5,277 nucleotides of DNA from an uncultured Collinsella sp. (lineage in GTDB: Bacteria > Actinomycetota > Coriobacteriia > Coriobacteriales > Coriobacteriaceae). Location of the stretch: NCBI GenBank assembly GCA_905197585.1, contig CAJJZO010000138.1, positions 1 through 5,277 of the forward strand, written 5' to 3'. The notes under the pieces were generated by a model. That model was not told the origin of the DNA and ran no database searches. It was given only the letters and a program-made list of their open reading frames with translations. Positions 1 to 5,277 of the stretch are shown piece by piece. How positions within the stretch are numbered: position 1 is the first letter of the stretch; the number at the start of each line of letters is the position of its first letter. The translations under genes were made by a program, and so were the position numbers.

Positions 1-2
1 CC

Positions 3-1604
3 GAGGGTTTTGGCAAAAGCATGAACTTGTCGATGCTCAGGGCTTTTCTGGAGCGTCCAGCGGTTGGTCGCGCTGATCAGCGTTTGTTTGCCAATGCTCA
101 GATTTGGGATGCAGACGGTGGGCGCTATCGGGATGAGTATGCTTGCTATCCGGTGATATCGCTGGACTTTTCTGGCGCTGCGAGGCGTGGTGCCGCTATT
201 GCCGACGTCGTGCGCGATGCCCTTTCGGGCGAGTGCGCTCGCTTGTTGGCGCTCTTGGAGGCTCCTGATTTAGCTCGAGATAAGGTGCGTCACATCGAAC
301 GCGTCGCGCGTGGCGTGGCGAGCGCGGACGAGGTTGACTCGGTGCTCGGTGTGCTCATTGAGCTGCTGGAGATGGCCTGCGATGAGCAGGTTGTATTGCT
401 CGTTGATGGGTACGATGCGGCGTGGTCTCGCCGTGCGAGCGCGAGGGACGCTTCCGACGCCGATCCGGCAGGGCTATTCGATCGCGTGCTGTTCGACGCC
501 ATTGCCACTGCGCGCGATTCGTTGCGGCTGACGTGTCTGATGGGGGAGTGTCCCCGTCCTGCTGAAGCGGCGCTTTCTTTGCATGGCTGCTCGTATTGTC
601 TGACGACGCCGCTTTCGACGTGGTGTGACCGTTGGTTCGGCTTTTCGGATGCCGAGGTCCGGGCTCTGTTGAATCATGCTGGGCGCGAGGAATACCTTGA
701 TGATGCGCGTGAATGGCTCGAGGGATATCGGTTTGGTAGGGCCTGTTGCTCGAGTCCAGCGCGTGTGATCGGTTTTCTGGACCGAGGCTGCACGGCGCCT
801 GTGCGCGCCGATCTGTATGGGTATGCGGATTGCCTGAGTAGGGTAGTTGCCGGGTGGAATCTCGACCGCCTTTCGGTCTTGTTTGATTTGCTCGAGGCCT
901 ATGGGTGTGCTGAGGTCCCGCTTTGTTTGGGCACTGCAGAGCCAGATGTCTCGCCTGACGATGGCATGTGGACAGCGCTGTATCTGTCCGGTTTTCTCAC
1001 GACGGATATGACTGAGGAGCCAGAGCATGGCGATCGGCTCCGTGCTTTGCGATTGCCCAATAACGAGCTTCGCCAGGCCTTGCGTCTAGTGATTGTTGAG
1101 TGGTTTGAGTGCGCTGCCGAAGACATTCGAGACGTCGATGCGTTTCGCGACGGGCTGTGCCGTGGGAACGAGGATACGGTGAGGCGGGCGCTAAGCCGCA
1201 TCCTGGGGGATGCGGGAATCGGTGAGACCGACCCAGATAAGCCGCTACCATATCATCTGCTCTTGCAGGGACTCTGCTTTGGCTTGCCGGGCTATGCCAA
1301 TCCTGCCTCGAGGCGAAAGTGTGGCGCGGGTCGCTGGGACATCCAGGTTTTCCCTACGGGTGCTGTGTTCGACGTAGCAGACACGATTGGCATGCTGGAC
1401 GAGCGCCCACTGATAACGATTAACTTGATGTATGACCCCGATGTGGATGCGCTAGGGTTGGAATTGCTGGCCGTGCAGTCGCTACTCGACATAGAGCGCG
1501 ACGGCATCGACGAAATCCGTGTGCCGCGCCCCGGCGTGGGTCGCATGCGCTGGGGGTTCGGTTTTGATGGGCAGCATGTGGCTACGGTGTGCCAGCTGCT
1601 TTAA
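3..1604 (+). CDS. AAA-ATPase-like protein with C-terminal PD-(D/E)XK (DUF1703-type) domain, 5' end missing
   Basis: The frame is open from base 3 and begins E-G-F-G-K-S, the end of a Walker A motif usually written RPRRFGKS in this family. The ATG at 21 is therefore internal, and some 40-60 N-terminal residues probably lie upstream of the window. Counting from base 3 there are 533 residues. Seen: YPVISLDFSG just after the Walker A helix; a Walker B-like strand VVLLVDGYD with the Asp at residue 135; FGFSDAEVRALL (212 onward) and EWLEGYRFG (237-245), matching the family's FGFTxxEV and WYDGYRFG blocks; then YHLLLQGL (417 onward), GRWDI (Asp 446) and a terminal WGFGFDGQHV, matching the DUF1703/PDDEXK_9 nuclease fold. 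Two departures stand out: DEYD reads DGYD, and the IEFK catalytic strand reads INLM (473-476). Family function is poorly known; ATP-dependent nucleic-acid processing is the usual guess. Family assignment is firm, activity doubtful. The gene ends 24 bases from the convergent glycosyltransferase. Confidence 0.88.
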   Translation, partial: EGFGKSMNLSMLRAFLERPAVGRADQRLFANAQIWDADGGRYRDEYACYPVISLDFSGAARRGAAIADVVRDALSGECARLLALLEAPDLARDKVRHIERVARGVASADEVDSVLGVLIELLEMACDEQVVLLVDGYDAAWSRRASARDASDADPAGLFDRVLFDAIATARDSLRLTCLMGECPRPAEAALSLHGCSYCLTTPLSTWCDRWFGFSDAEVRALLNHAGREEYLDDAREWLEGYRFGRACCSSPARVIGFLDRGCTAPVRADLYGYADCLSRVVAGWNLDRLSVLFDLLEAYGCAEVPLCLGTAEPDVSPDDGMWTALYLSGFLTTDMTEEPEHGDRLRALRLPNNELRQALRLVIVEWFECAAEDIRDVDAFRDGLCRGNEDTVRRALSRILGDAGIGETDPDKPLPYHLLLQGLCFGLPGYANPASRRKCGAGRWDIQVFPTGAVFDVADTIGMLDERPLITINLMYDPDVDALGLELLAVQSLLDIERDGIDEIRVPRPGVGRMRWGFGFDGQHVATVCQLL

Positions 1605-1628
1605 GCGCCGAGGTGTTTCCGGCTTCCG

Positions 1629-2648
1629 TTACTCGGTGTCCTTCATGGGCGGCATGGGCTTCCAGTTGGGATCCTTAACGATCTTGCGGGCGTCCTTCAT
1701 GCCACGGCGCAGCGCCGGAATGCCGGTCTTAAAGCACTTGTCAACGGCGGCCAGGCGAATGAACTCCTTGCAGAAGGTCGCGGCATTGCCCAGACGGAAC
1801 AGCATGGGGTGGTAGTCACCGTAGATCTGCATATAGCGAGCGAGGAAGCCTCGGTTGCGCATGATGTAGTAGCGGTTGGTGTCGCTCGTAGAGTTGAGCT
1901 GGCGCTTGCCGGCGATATCCCAGTTGGAGACGGCGCGGGCACGCTTGAGCACCACGTCGGCGACCACGGCGGCGGGGAAGTGCTGGCTGGCTACGTAACC
2001 GTAGCAGGCATCGTCGCCGTAGATAAAGAAGCGCGCATCGGGCAGGCCAATCTTGTCGACCACGCGTCGCGAGAACATGCCGCCCTCAAAGCACAGCTGG
2101 TTCATGGAACGGTAGCCCTCGGGACCCAGATCCCACTTGGCGATGGGGTTGGGAATGCCGAGCGAAAGGATGAGCTGGTACTGCCAAAAGAAGGCGCCGC
2201 CGTCAAAGTCCAGGCGCGAACCCTGGATGACGTCGTAGCGGTCGGTCCACTTGGCCAAGCGCTCGATGCCTTCGGGGATGACGAGCACGTCGTCGTCCAT
2301 GACCCAGAACCACTGGGCGCCCAGGTCGTAGGCGCATTTGGTGCCGGCGGAGAAGCCGCCCGCACCGCCGCCGTTTTCGAGCTGCGGGGCGTAGATGACA
2401 CGGTCGGTGCCGCCCTGCGCGTCGGGCTGCTCGGTGTCGATGCCCCACAGGTTGGCCAGGCGCTCGTTGAATGCGGCGCACATGGCCTCGGTCTCGCGCG
2501 AATTCTCGTTATCGACAATCACGATGCGCCAGGGCGTTGCCGTGAGCTCGGTCATAGATTCGAACAAGTTGGCCAGGAGTTCCTGGCGCTTGTACGTAAC
2601 GACGACGATGGCGAGCTTGTCGATGGGGGCGGGAAGGGTTGAAGGCAT
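1629..2648 (-). CDS. Family 2 glycosyltransferase, GlfT1/rhamnosyltransferase-like
   Basis: A 339-residue GT-A fold enzyme that should transfer a sugar from a nucleotide donor to a cell-surface glycan intermediate in the cytoplasm. Seen: an N-terminal strand KLAIVVVTYKR (11-21); RIVIVDNENS (41-50), the nucleotide-binding strand; a glycine-rich ENGGGAGGFSAG (91-102); the metal-binding WVMDDD (115-120); FIYGDDACYGYV (208-219) at the position of the family's acceptor/catalytic-base acidic pair; and NRYYIMRNRGF, a common C-terminal signature of this subgroup. DDD plus the glycine-rich loop recalls galactofuranosyl and rhamnosyl transferases, but the sugar is inferred only. A GTG at 2690 would add 14 residues. 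I prefer the ATG at 2648 because AAAGGA lies 11 bases upstream and the strand begins soon after. No membrane segment or signal peptide is evident. It is divergent from the other glycosyltransferases and convergent with the ATPase-like gene. Confidence 0.93.
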   Translation of the reverse strand: MPSTLPAPIDKLAIVVVTYKRQELLANLFESMTELTATPWRIVIVDNENSRETEAMCAAFNERLANLWGIDTEQPDAQGGTDRVIYAPQLENGGGAGGFSAGTKCAYDLGAQWFWVMDDDVLVIPEGIERLAKWTDRYDVIQGSRLDFDGGAFFWQYQLILSLGIPNPIAKWDLGPEGYRSMNQLCFEGGMFSRRVVDKIGLPDARFFIYGDDACYGYVASQHFPAAVVADVVLKRARAVSNWDIAGKRQLNSTSDTNRYYIMRNRGFLARYMQIYGDYHPMLFRLGNAATFCKEFIRLAAVDKCFKTGIPALRRGMKDARKIVKDPNWKPMPPMKDTE

Positions 2649-2659
2649 GGGGCAATATA

Positions 2660-2665
2660 TCCTTT
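2660..2665 (-). promoter_or_regulatory. Ribosome binding site deciding the ATG at 2648
   Basis: On the minus strand this reads AAAGGA, 11 bases before the ATG at 2648. The alternative GTG at 2690 has only a distant GGACG upstream, so this site favours the shorter protein. The spacing is slightly long, hence moderate confidence. Confidence 0.5.
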
Positions 2666-2723
2666 CACGCGCGGCGGGCGAGCGCTGCACGGAAGCTATC
2701 GAATACGTCCTTGGGACTGTCCT

Positions 2724-2754
2724 ATTGTAAAGGCTCGGCGCACCTTAGCGGCAA
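2724..2754 (-). promoter_or_regulatory. Candidate promoter for the minus-strand glycosyltransferase
   Basis: On the minus strand a TTGCCG (2754-2749) precedes TACAAT (2729-2724) by 19 bases. The -10 hexamer differs from TATAAT at one position; the spacer is 1-2 bases longer than ideal. Transcription would begin near 2717, giving a leader of about 70 bases. It is the best match I found on this strand of the gap, judged by eye. Confidence 0.4.
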
Positions 2755-2810
2755 GCTTTGAATAAAACGCAGGAACCTGCCATGGGCCCGCCGCATGACG
2801 TGGGGCTGCT

Positions 2811-2840
2811 TTGCCCGCAAGAGGCTCCATAGATTATATA
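2811..2840 (+). promoter_or_regulatory. Candidate promoter for the 2905-5055 glycosyltransferase pair
   Basis: TTGCCC at 2811-2816 is followed after 18 bases by TATATA at 2835-2840, inside an AT-rich island (GATTATATAAA) that stands out in GC-rich surroundings. TATAAA at 2837-2842 is an alternative -10 but with a 20-base spacer. The start would fall near 2847, leaving a leader of roughly 55-60 bases before the TTG start codon. Confidence 0.4.
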
Positions 2841-2893
2841 AACGCCCGCTGGCGCGCTGACCCTTTGATACCATGAAACGACAGGTATTTCCT

Positions 2894-2899
2894 AAGGAG
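2894..2899 (+). promoter_or_regulatory. Ribosome binding site deciding a TTG start
   Basis: AAGGAG lies 5 bases before the TTG at 2905. No ATG or GTG in this frame lies nearby before the conserved first strand of the protein, so the site fixes the uncommon TTG codon as the start. The 5-base gap matches that at the 5130 gene. Confidence 0.7.
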
Positions 2900-2904
2900 C
2901 ACAT

Positions 2905-4008
2905 TTGTCTACTAACGCCTCTGACAGCCCTGTTCTGTCGCTGCTTATTCCCATTTACAATGTTCAGCGCTACCTGCGCGAGTGCCTCGATTCCGCCCTG
3001 GCGCAGACGCTCAAGGATATTGAGATCATCTGCATTAACGACGGGTCGACCGACAACTCGCCGGCGATTATCCGCGAGTATATGGAGCGCGATGGGCGCG
3101 TCAAGATGATCGACAAGGCCAACAGCGGCTACGGCGACTCGATGAACCACGGACTGGACATGGCACGTGGCAAGTACGTTGGCATCTTGGAGTCCGATGA
3201 CTTTATGGCGCCCGACGCACTTGAAAAGCTTGTCTCGACCGCCGAAAGCAATAATTCCGACTTTGCGAAGGCGAACTTTGATTTCTACTGGTCTAAGCCC
3301 GAGGAGCGCCGTTCGCTGCACGAGATGTTTAAAGCCAAGGACTGCGGCAAGTCGGTACACCCGAGCGATACGACGCAGTTCTTTAAGCAAAAGCCGTCGA
3401 TTTGGTCGGCCGTGTACCGTCGTGATTTTCTTGAGCGCAACGGCATTAAGTTCCTGCCGACTCCGGGGGCATCCTTTCAGGACACGTCATTCGCCTTTAA
3501 GGTGATCGCGTGCGCCGATAAGGCTGTTTACCTGCATGATGCCGTGTTGTCGTATCGCCAGGACAACGAGAATTCCTCGGTCAATTCTTCGGCTAAGGTC
3601 TTTTGCGTCAATACCGAGTATGCCGAGATTGAGCGTTGGATTCGAGAGGATTATGCCCGCGACCACGCAAGCGTCGATGTCGCGCGCATGCTCAAGTTCA
3701 ATCAGCTCATTAAGTACGATTCGTACATGTGGAACTACGTGCGCCTGGCGCCTAAGTTCTATAAGGAGTTCCTGGTGCAGATGGCCAAGGAATTTCAGGC
3801 GGCCTTGGACGCCGGGGACTTTTCGCTTGACGACCTCAAGCCGTGGAAGCGCGCAAATCTCGCTGCCATCCTCAAAGATCCTGAGGGCTGGGTTGACGAG
3901 CACCCGAGTTTTGCGACGGATGGTGCCTTGGGGCGTGCTAAGTATTACGCCTCGGTTGGAGGCCCAGGCGTGGTTGCTGCCTTCCTCATCGAATCGCTGA
4001 GGGGGTAG
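2905..4008 (+). CDS. Family 2 glycosyltransferase (first of tandem pair)
   Basis: A 367-residue GT-A enzyme expected to act in the cytoplasm at the membrane face, adding one sugar to a surface polysaccharide or glycolipid. Seen: LSLLIPIYNVQRYLRECLDS (11-30), the classical opening strand and helix; ICINDGSTDNS (42-52), which binds the nucleotide; NSGYGDSMNHGLDMARGKYVG (73-93), a variant of the usual NAGxSxARNxG block; ILESDDF (94-100), the DXD-type metal site with Glu-Ser-Asp-Asp; and GASFQDTSF (188-196), where Asp193 sits at the usual GxDxxF/GED catalytic-base position. The C-terminal 170 residues are mostly helical-looking and unassigned. All key motifs are intact. The start is TTG with AAGGAG 5 bases upstream. 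The next gene begins 6 bases after the TAG stop, so the two are probably co-transcribed. Its N-terminus is nearly duplicated at 5130. Donor and acceptor cannot be read from sequence. Confidence 0.95.
   Translation: MSTNASDSPVLSLLIPIYNVQRYLRECLDSALAQTLKDIEIICINDGSTDNSPAIIREYMERDGRVKMIDKANSGYGDSMNHGLDMARGKYVGILESDDFMAPDALEKLVSTAESNNSDFAKANFDFYWSKPEERRSLHEMFKAKDCGKSVHPSDTTQFFKQKPSIWSAVYRRDFLERNGIKFLPTPGASFQDTSFAFKVIACADKAVYLHDAVLSYRQDNENSSVNSSAKVFCVNTEYAEIERWIREDYARDHASVDVARMLKFNQLIKYDSYMWNYVRLAPKFYKEFLVQMAKEFQAALDAGDFSLDDLKPWKRANLAAILKDPEGWVDEHPSFATDGALGRAKYYASVGGPGVVAAFLIESLRG
2938..3058 (+). repeat. Direct repeat copy A: start of a glycosyltransferase gene
   Basis: These 121 bases align without gaps to 5157-5277, with 16 mismatches by my count (about 87% identity). 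Most mismatches are at third codon positions. Within 2974-3017 only one of 44 bases differs. This is a paralogous gene repeat rather than a mobile element, and the second copy runs off the window so its full length is unknown. Confidence 0.85.
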
Positions 4009-4014
4009 GTCGGC

Positions 4015-5055
4015 ATGGGAGAGGCCTCGTGTCCTAAAGCTACCATTGTCGTCCCCGTTTACAACTCTGCGCGCTCCATTCAGCGATGCCTCGATTCGCT
4101 GCTGGCCCAGTCCGAGCGCTCGATTCAGGTTGTGTGTGTCAACGACGGTTCGACTGATGATTCGTTGAACGTGTTGCGCCAGATCGCGCAGGCCGACGAT
4201 CACGTACTGGTGATTGACCAGGAAAACGCGGGCGTCTCGTGTGCTCGAAATGCCGGTATCGATGCCGCCGTGGGCGAGACCGTCTTTTTTGTGGACGCCG
4301 ACGATTACATCGATGCCCAGACGGTCGAGCGTGTGCTGCATGCCATGGAGTCTGCAGATGCCGAGGCTGCCGTTTTTGGCGGTGTCTGTGAACCCGTCGA
4401 TGCTGCCCCCAAACGCGTCCAGCAACTCATGAGCCCCAAAGCCGGTACCTTCGGCGCCCGTGATCCCCAACTGCTGTTCCATTCGAATGCGCAGCCCTAT
4501 GCCTGCCGTGCGGCTTTTTCGCGCGAGCTGCTCAATCGCGAAGGCATTCGCTTCGCCCCCGGTTTGGCTTTGGGCGAGGACGTCGTCTTCCAATTTGCGG
4601 CTTATGCGCTTGCCCGCAAGACCGTCGTCATGCCGGACAAGTTCTACCACTACGTGATGGAGAGCGAATCGGCGACGCACGAGTTCAACAGTGCCGATGC
4701 TCGCTCCAAAAAGCTTGACGCCCACATGAGGATGCTCGAGGAGGTCTTGGAGGACTGGGCGGCCTACGGTCTTTTGGACCTGTGCCCCGGCGAGCTGATA
4801 ACTTGGTTTTTAGACCTAATTGTGTTCGACCTGGCGCGCTTGGATGCCGATGGTTTCCATCGCGTGGCGGCTCGCGTCAACATGGATCTCACGACGTTTT
4901 TGGGAACGGCGTGGGCGGATATGCCTGCTAAGGGCGCCGTTCGCCGTGTTGCCCACAAGCTCGTTGCGGCGACCTCGGGCGTTTCGATGGCAGACGCCAC
5001 GCTGTTCTATCTTTCGACTCGCGGTCTCAAAGCCTGTCTGGAGCGCTTTATCTAA
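4015..5055 (+). CDS. Family 2 glycosyltransferase (second of tandem pair)
   Basis: A 346-residue GT-A enzyme, probably the partner of the preceding gene in building the same surface glycan. Seen: ATIVVPVYNSARSIQRCLDS (9-28); VVCVNDGSTDDS (39-50); ENAGVSCARNAGIDAAVG (70-87), the standard NAGxSxARNxG block; FFVDADDYI (91-99), the DXD metal site with Asp94, Asp96 and Asp97; and GLALGEDVVFQF, with Glu188-Asp189 as the GED catalytic-base motif. This is the textbook EpsJ/WcaA-like layout and all motifs are intact. It starts at an ATG 6 bases after the preceding stop; the G-rich stretch at 3999-4005 ending the upstream gene is the only ribosome-binding candidate, so translation may be coupled. It shares the fold with the 2905 gene but is clearly diverged from it, unlike the 5130 gene. 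No membrane segment is evident. Sugar specificity is unknown. Confidence 0.95.
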   Translation: MGEASCPKATIVVPVYNSARSIQRCLDSLLAQSERSIQVVCVNDGSTDDSLNVLRQIAQADDHVLVIDQENAGVSCARNAGIDAAVGETVFFVDADDYIDAQTVERVLHAMESADAEAAVFGGVCEPVDAAPKRVQQLMSPKAGTFGARDPQLLFHSNAQPYACRAAFSRELLNREGIRFAPGLALGEDVVFQFAAYALARKTVVMPDKFYHYVMESESATHEFNSADARSKKLDAHMRMLEEVLEDWAAYGLLDLCPGELITWFLDLIVFDLARLDADGFHRVAARVNMDLTTFLGTAWADMPAKGAVRRVAHKLVAATSGVSMADATLFYLSTRGLKACLERFI

Positions 5056-5064
5056 TTCCAAGCG

Positions 5065-5095
5065 CTGCCGCCCGCCGCAACCCGGCTGCTAAAAT
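5065..5095 (+). promoter_or_regulatory. Candidate promoter for the glycosyltransferase at 5130
   Basis: CTGCCG (5065-5070) precedes TAAAAT (5090-5095) by 19 bases, within the 74-base gap after the 4015 gene. TAAAAT differs from TATAAT at one position, but the -35 is weak. The arrangement resembles the TTGCCG-19-TACAAT seen for the minus-strand gene. No terminator separates this gene from the upstream pair, so it may also be reached by read-through. Confidence 0.33.
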
Positions 5096-5118
5096 AACCC
5101 TGTTACACGCTATTCAAC

Positions 5119-5124
5119 AGGAGG
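5119..5124 (+). promoter_or_regulatory. Ribosome binding site deciding a TTG start
   Basis: A perfect AGGAGG lies 5 bases before the TTG at 5130. Spacing and start codon are the same as at the paralogous 2905 gene, which supports calling the start here. Confidence 0.75.
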
Positions 5125-5129
5125 TTCTC

Positions 5130-5277
5130 TTGCAGAACTCTGATACCCCTAAAGTTTCGCTGCTTGTCCCCATTTGCAATGTCGAGCGCTATCTGCGCGA
5201 GTGCCTCGATTCCGCCGTGGCGCAGACGCTCAAGGACATCGAGATCATCTGTATCAATGACGGTTCCACCGATAGCT
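5130..5277 (+). CDS. Family 2 glycosyltransferase, 3' end beyond window
   Basis: The frame begins at TTG behind AGGAGG and stays open to the edge, giving 49 complete codons. The protein begins MQNSDTPKVSLLVPICNV and continues with YLRECLDS, AQTLKDIEIIC and INDGSTD, the opening strand, helix and nucleotide-binding loop of a GT-A family 2 enzyme. It is strikingly close to the 2905 protein: of about 40 aligned residues from the first strand onward, only a handful differ (for example Ile to Val, Tyr to Cys, Gln to Glu, Leu to Val). The conserved tyrosine of the PxYN motif is a cysteine here. The DXD site and acceptor half are outside the window, so activity and specificity cannot be judged. It is presumably another sugar transferase of the same cluster, arisen by duplication. 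Confidence 0.9.
   Translation, partial: MQNSDTPKVSLLVPICNVERYLRECLDSAVAQTLKDIEIICINDGSTDS
5157..5277 (+). repeat. Direct repeat copy B: start of a glycosyltransferase gene
   Basis: This is the second copy of the 121-base stretch at 2938-3058, with 16 mismatches by my count. It continues to the window edge, so the true right boundary of the repeat is not visible. Upstream of the start codons the two loci share little beyond the ribosome binding site. Confidence 0.85.

Noticed and set aside
1605..1639. Possible hairpin between the convergent genes (GCGCCGAG with CTCGGTGT)
   Set aside because: The stem needs two G-U pairs and a 19-base loop, overlaps the 3' codons of the transferase gene and has no following T-tract, so it is not a convincing terminator.
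1809..2642. A 277-codon plus-strand open frame opposite the minus-strand glycosyltransferase
   Set aside because: It mirrors codons of a convincing glycosyltransferase. Its valine/glycine/alanine-rich product shows no recognisable motif.
2649..2690. 14-residue N-terminal extension of the minus-strand transferase from a GTG at 2690
   Set aside because: The ATG at 2648 has a better ribosome binding site, and the extension adds arginine-rich residues before the usual start of the fold. It cannot be fully excluded.
2811..2820. TTGC-CC-GCAA short palindrome overlapping the plus-strand -35
   Set aside because: Four-base arms are too short to claim an operator without conservation or a second copy.
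2868..2888. ATACC/GGTAT inverted repeat in the leader of the 2905 gene
   Set aside because: A five-base stem with an 11-base loop is easily found by chance, and it does not cover the ribosome binding site.
2873..3109. An ATG-initiated 78-codon plus-strand frame starting upstream of the TTG at 2905
   Set aside because: It has no ribosome binding site, lies out of frame with the transferase and gives an arginine/serine-rich product typical of a shifted frame. The AAGGAG at 2894 serves the TTG instead.
2722..3390. A 222-codon minus-strand frame covering the divergent gap and the start of the 2905 gene
   Set aside because: It is mostly antisense to the conserved N-terminus of a clear glycosyltransferase and shows no family signature; it would also run across both candidate promoters.
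3487..4725. A 412-codon open frame on the minus strand across both tandem glycosyltransferases
   Set aside because: It is antisense to two genes with complete, ordered family motifs, crosses their junction and resembles no family I know. Long antisense frames are expected in GC-rich DNA.

Overview
The window is GC-rich, densely coding bacterial DNA. Its look fits a human-gut actinobacterium of the class Coriobacteriia (Collinsella-like): GC-rich codons, TTG start codons behind strong AGGAG-type ribosome binding sites, an AAA-ATPase/PD-(D/E)XK fusion gene of a kind multiplied in gut bacteria, and a cluster of family 2 glycosyltransferases. That taxonomic guess is inference; no rRNA or marker gene is present.

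Layout. (1) Positions 3-1604, plus strand: a gene cut by the left edge, encoding an AAA-ATPase-like protein (PF09820 type) with a C-terminal DUF1703/PDDEXK_9-type nuclease fold. The window opens inside its Walker A motif, so the ATG at 21 is an internal methionine. Its Walker B glutamate and the nuclease E-x-K pair both look substituted. (2) Positions 1629-2648, minus strand, convergent with the first gene and only 24 bases from it: a GT-A glycosyltransferase with a DDD motif, resembling galactofuranosyl/rhamnosyl transferases. (3) Positions 2649-2904: a 256-base divergent intergenic region with a candidate promoter in each direction. (4) Positions 2905-4008 and 4015-5055, plus strand, 6 bases apart: two family 2 glycosyltransferases, almost certainly one operon. 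(5) Positions 5056-5129: a 74-base gap with a candidate promoter and a strong ribosome binding site. (6) Position 5130 to the right edge: the first 49 codons of another glycosyltransferase, whose start is a close copy of the start of the 2905 gene.

The four glycosyltransferases probably add successive sugars to one cell-surface polysaccharide or glycolipid on the cytoplasmic face of the membrane. None has an evident membrane segment. No polymerase, flippase or sugar-nucleotide enzyme lies within the window, so the product cannot be named. The nuclease-like gene shows no functional link to the sugar genes. I see no tRNA, rRNA, CRISPR array, transposase or convincing terminator. The most notable points are the apparently inactivated motifs of the first gene and the duplicated glycosyltransferase start.
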